A stretch of DNA of 64,000 bases from Hoeflea sp. (GTDB lineage Bacteria; Pseudomonadota; Alphaproteobacteria; Rhizobiales; Rhizobiaceae): NCBI GenBank assembly GCA_020637795.1, contig JACKJT010000003.1, forward strand, positions 186,001 to 250,000, written 5' to 3'. The position numbers were made by a program, and so were the translations under genes. Positions within the stretch are counted from its first letter, which is position 1. The number at the start of each line of letters is the position of its first letter. Positions 60,894-64,000 of this stretch are shown in pieces. The notes beneath the pieces were generated by a model. That model was not told the DNA's origin. It ran no database searches and saw nothing but the letters and a program-made list of their open reading frames with translations.

Positions 60894-62594
60894 ATGACAG
60901 ACAGACTTGGCGACATGATTGACCAGGGCCAGGGCAAGGCGCCGGCCGACATCGTGCTCAAGGGCGGCCGGCTGTTCGATCTGACCACTGGCGAATTGCG
61001 CGACGGCGACATCGCCATCTGTGGCGACCGCATCGTCGGCACACTGGAAAGCTACTCCGGCGTCCGCGAGATCGACATCACCGGAAGGATCGTCGTCCCG
61101 GGCTTCATCGACACCCATCTGCACATCGAGAGTTCGCTGGTCACCCCGCACGAGTTCGACCGCTGCGTCCTGCCGCGCGGCATCACCACCGCCATCTGCG
61201 ATCCGCACGAGATCGCCAATGTCATCGGCGCCACCGGCATCCGCTATTTCCTCGATTGTGCCGAACAGACCGTCATGGACATCCGGGTACAGCTCTCAAG
61301 CTGCGTGCCCGCCACCCATCTCGAAACCGCCGGCGCACGGCTCGATATCGAGGACCTGCTGCCGTTCCGCGACCATCCCCAGGTGATCGGTCTTGCGGAA
61401 TTCATGAACTTTCCCGGCGTGCTGGCCAGGGATCCCGCCTGCATGGCCAAGCTCGAGGCCTTCCAGGGCGGCCATATCGACGGCCACGCGCCCCTGCTGC
61501 GCGGGCTGGGGCTGAACGGCTATCTCGCCGCCGGCATCCGCACCGAGCACGAATCCACCACCGCCGAGGAAGCGCTTGAGAAGATGTCGAAGGGCATGCA
61601 TGTGCTGGTCCGCGAAGGTTCGGTCAGCCGCGACCTCGACGCGCTGATCCCGATCATCACCGAGCGCAACTCGCCGTTCCTGGCGCTCTGTACCGATGAC
61701 CGCAACCCGCTCGACATCGCCGAGCACGGCCATCTCGACTACATGATCCGCCACGCGATTTCCAAAGGCGTCGAGCCTTTGGCAATCTACCGCGCCGCCT
61801 CGATTTCCGCGGCCCGCGCCTTCGGGCTCAGGGACCGTGGCTTGGTGGCGCCGGGATGGCGCGCCGATCTGGTGGTGCTCGACAGCCTCGAAGACTGCAA
61901 CGCGCAGATGGTGTTCTCCGCCGGCAGGCTGGTCACCGATGAGCTGTTTGCCGCGCGCAAGGTAACAGCACCGGTCGGCACCGACAGCGTTCGCGCGCCA
62001 AAGGTGGAGCCCGCCTCCTTCACCGTGCGCAAGAATCGCAGCCAGACCCCGGTGATCGGCATCCTGCCCGGCAAGATCATCACCGAACGCCGCGACCTCG
62101 ATCTCGCCATCGACAATGGCGAGAAGCAGATCGATCTCGCCCGCGACATTCTCAAGATTTCCGTGATCGAGCGGCATGGCAGGAACGGCAACATCGCCAC
62201 CGGTTTTGTCCAGGGCTTCGGCCTCAAGCGCGGCGCCATCGCCTCGACCGTCGGCCATGACAGCCACAATATCTGCGTGGTTGGCGCGAGCGAATCCGAC
62301 ATGGCGGTGGCCGCCAACCGGCTGAGCGAAATCCGCGGCGGCTTCGTCGTTGCCGAGGACGGCAGGGTGATTGCCGAAATCGCCCTGCCGGTGGCGGGCC
62401 TGATGAGCGACCAGCCCTATGAGCATGTGCGCGAAACGCTGATCCCGCTCAGAAAGGCAGCCAAGGCGCTCGGGGGCACCCTCGACGAGCCGTTCCTGCA
62501 GCTGGCCTTCCTGCCCTTGCCGGTGATCCCGCACCTGAAGATCTCCGACCGTGGCATGATCGATGTCGACGCCTTCGAGATCATCGATCCGTAA
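60894..62594 (+). CDS. ade: Adenine deaminase
   Basis: 566 residues from ATG 60894 (preceded by GGGGG). This amidohydrolase converts adenine to hypoxanthine and ammonia. It shows VPGFIDTHLHIESSLVTPHE, ICDPHEIANVIG, GLAEFMNFPGVL, HIDGHAPLLRGLGLNGYL and a C-terminal half with VGHDSHNICVVG, all typical of the Ade family. The terminator at 60833 lies between it and the transporter, so it probably has its own promoter in the short gap or reads through. It extends the window's nucleobase theme to purines. Confidence 0.95.
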   Translation: MTDRLGDMIDQGQGKAPADIVLKGGRLFDLTTGELRDGDIAICGDRIVGTLESYSGVREIDITGRIVVPGFIDTHLHIESSLVTPHEFDRCVLPRGITTAICDPHEIANVIGATGIRYFLDCAEQTVMDIRVQLSSCVPATHLETAGARLDIEDLLPFRDHPQVIGLAEFMNFPGVLARDPACMAKLEAFQGGHIDGHAPLLRGLGLNGYLAAGIRTEHESTTAEEALEKMSKGMHVLVREGSVSRDLDALIPIITERNSPFLALCTDDRNPLDIAEHGHLDYMIRHAISKGVEPLAIYRAASISAARAFGLRDRGLVAPGWRADLVVLDSLEDCNAQMVFSAGRLVTDELFAARKVTAPVGTDSVRAPKVEPASFTVRKNRSQTPVIGILPGKIITERRDLDLAIDNGEKQIDLARDILKISVIERHGRNGNIATGFVQGFGLKRGAIASTVGHDSHNICVVGASESDMAVAANRLSEIRGGFVVAEDGRVIAEIALPVAGLMSDQPYEHVRETLIPLRKAAKALGGTLDEPFLQLAFLPLPVIPHLKISDRGMIDVDAFEIIDP

Positions 62595-62616
62595 GCTGCC
62601 CGGTCGGAAGGGTGGA

Positions 62617-64000
62617 TCAGGCCAGCCGGGCGCAGAAGACGTCGAGGCCTTCGAGCATCACGGTGCCGCCCTCGTGGCCCGGCGCAAATCCCGGCAACCG
62701 GACGCTTTCGGCGATCCGAATATCTGACGGCGGCGTCCATTCAACCGGGCTCCGGTCGAGATTGAACACGAACAGAAGCCGCTCTGCCCCCTCCCCGCGG
62801 ATGAAGGCCAGAAGGTCGCCATTGGTGTTGAGAAAGGCCATCGGGCCGTCGACGAGGCTCGCATGGGATTTCCGGAAGGCCAGCGTCTGGCGGTAATGAT
62901 TGAGCAGCGAGCCGCTCAGATGGTCCTGCTGGTCGACCGCATGCCGGAGATGGCTCTCCGGAACCGGCAGCCATGTGCGCGGCGCGTCCGAGAACCCGGC
63001 ATGGGCGGCGTCCTTTTCCCAGACCATCGGCGTCCGGCACCCGTCCCTGCCCTTGTAGGCCGGCCAGAACCTGATGCCATAGGGATCGACGAGATCCTCG
63101 AACGCGATCTCGGCCTCCTCCAGCCCCAGTTCCTCGCCCTGGTAGAGACAGATCGATCCGCGGAATGATGACAGCAGGGTGATCGCGAACCGCGCCAGGT
63201 GCTCGACATCGTCGCCTTCCCGCATCCAGCGCGAGACGTGCCGCTCGACATCATGGTTCGAGAACGCCCAGCAGACCCAGCCGTCCTGCACCACCGACTG
63301 GAAATTGGCGATGCTGCGGCGGAAATGCTCGGCGGAAAAGTCCGCACTCAGCATGTCGAACGTGTAGCACATGTGCAGCTTGTCGCCGCCATTGGTGTAG
63401 GCCGCGACGGTCTTCAGTGATCGGCGTCCGTCGCCGACTTCGCCAACGGTGGTGCGGCCTTCATACTGATCCAGCAGGGCACGCAGCCGCTGCAGGAAGA
63501 CGATGTTTTCAGGCTGCGACTTGTCGTAGAGATGGTCCTGGAAACCGTAAGGATTGGTGTCGGGCGCATCCACCCCCATGAAGTTGCCGTCCTCCGTCGA
63601 CAGCGACAACGGCGGATTGTCGCGCAGATGCTTGTCGTGGACGTAGAAATTGACCGTGTCGAGCCGGAAGCCATCGACACCGCGGTCGAGCCAGAATTTG
63701 ACCGTGTCGAGGATCGCGTTCTGCAGATCGGGATTGTGGAAGTTCAGGTCCGGCTGCGAGGCGAGGAAATTGTGCATGTAGTACTGGCGCCGTGTGCTGT
63801 CCCACTCCCACGCCGGCCCGCCGAAGATCGACAGCCAGTTGTTGGGCGCGGTACCGTCGGGCTTGGGATCGGCCCAGACATACCAGTCGGCCTTCGCATT
63901 GTCCCTGCTCGACCGGCTTTCCCTGAACCAGGGGTGCTGGTCGGACGAATGCGAAATCACCTGGTCGATGATGATCCTGATCCCTTTTGCATGGGCCAGT
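62617..64000 (-). CDS. GH13 alpha-glucosidase, N-terminal part missing
   Basis: The frame runs off the right edge, so about 461 C-terminal residues are seen. Conserved GH13 regions are present: IIIDQVISHSSDQHPWF (region I), DGFRLDTVNFYVHD with the catalytic Asp (region II), TVGEVGD with the Glu acid (region III) and FSNHDVERH (region IV). The pattern is of oligo-1,6-glucosidase/alpha-glucosidase (AglA-type) enzymes that split disaccharides in the cytosol. The C-terminal sheet domain ends at 62617. It converges with ade. The start and any transporter context lie outside the window. Confidence 0.94.
   Translation of the reverse strand, partial: LAHAKGIRIIIDQVISHSSDQHPWFRESRSSRDNAKADWYVWADPKPDGTAPNNWLSIFGGPAWEWDSTRRQYYMHNFLASQPDLNFHNPDLQNAILDTVKFWLDRGVDGFRLDTVNFYVHDKHLRDNPPLSLSTEDGNFMGVDAPDTNPYGFQDHLYDKSQPENIVFLQRLRALLDQYEGRTTVGEVGDGRRSLKTVAAYTNGGDKLHMCYTFDMLSADFSAEHFRRSIANFQSVVQDGWVCWAFSNHDVERHVSRWMREGDDVEHLARFAITLLSSFRGSICLYQGEELGLEEAEIAFEDLVDPYGIRFWPAYKGRDGCRTPMVWEKDAAHAGFSDAPRTWLPVPESHLRHAVDQQDHLSGSLLNHYRQTLAFRKSHASLVDGPMAFLNTNGDLLAFIRGEGAERLLFVFNLDRSPVEWTPPSDIRIAESVRLPGFAPGHEGGTVMLEGLDVFCARLA

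Overview
The window looks like ordinary chromosome of a GC-rich alphaproteobacterium, most likely a Rhizobiales/Rhizobiaceae-type organism. This rests on gene content: a choXWV choline importer, a NolR-like ArsR-family regulator, a minimal PutA with a divergent Lrp-type regulator, an extensin-like protein, and a RutR/PreTA/HydA pyrimidine-degradation regulon. A marine relative such as Hoeflea is possible but not shown. I see no rRNA, tRNA, CRISPR array, insertion sequence, phage gene or replication origin. Genes are densely packed, and many overlap by ATGA or TTGA.

Layout. 1-9.7 kb: end of a chemoreceptor, a PAP2/DUF1206 pair, a YHYH-domain exported protein, DUF4342, an atypical pyruvate-kinase-like protein, an extensin-like protein, formate-tetrahydrofolate ligase, a cupin and a ClpP-like exported protein. 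9.7-14.3 kb: putA with its divergent Lrp/AsnC regulator, then a LuxR solo. 14.3-20.9 kb: a tightly coupled five-gene minus-strand operon (coiled-coil protein, unknown protein, AAA+ ATPase, unknown protein, DUF2333 membrane protein). I do not recognise it as a characterised system, and it is the best candidate here for undescribed biology. 21-30 kb: cytochrome c, thymidine kinase, choXWV, an SDR, a HugZ-like protein and a copper module (ArsR-type regulator, CopZ-like chaperone, CopA). 30-40.5 kb: a chemoreceptor paired with a PDC-like periplasmic protein, a nucleoside hydrolase, an SDR, two Gfo/Idh/MocA oxidoreductases, a GH9 glycosidase and an alpha/beta hydrolase.

40.5-62.6 kb is dominated by nucleobase catabolism. 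PreT/PreA would reduce uracil/thymine, HydA would open the ring, an M20-family amidohydrolase would release the beta-amino acid, an aminotransferase would make malonate semialdehyde, and MmsA would convert it to acyl-CoA. RutR is encoded next to the aminotransferase. RutR-box-like sites lie both at the preT promoter and between rutR and the aminotransferase. An NMT1/THI5-type ABC importer and adenine deaminase follow. Interspersed are two exported proteins, an AraC regulator with a divergent peroxiredoxin-like gene, an arsC-arsH pair and an SDR. The window ends inside a GH13 alpha-glucosidase.

One quality caveat matters. Between about 50.85 and 56.35 kb several genes (aminotransferase, mmsA, a small cupin, hydA and possibly the ABC ATPase start) carry one- or two-base indels, mostly in homopolymers or short repeats. 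All other genes in the window read intact, so this stretch is either locally poor sequence or a very recent inactivation.
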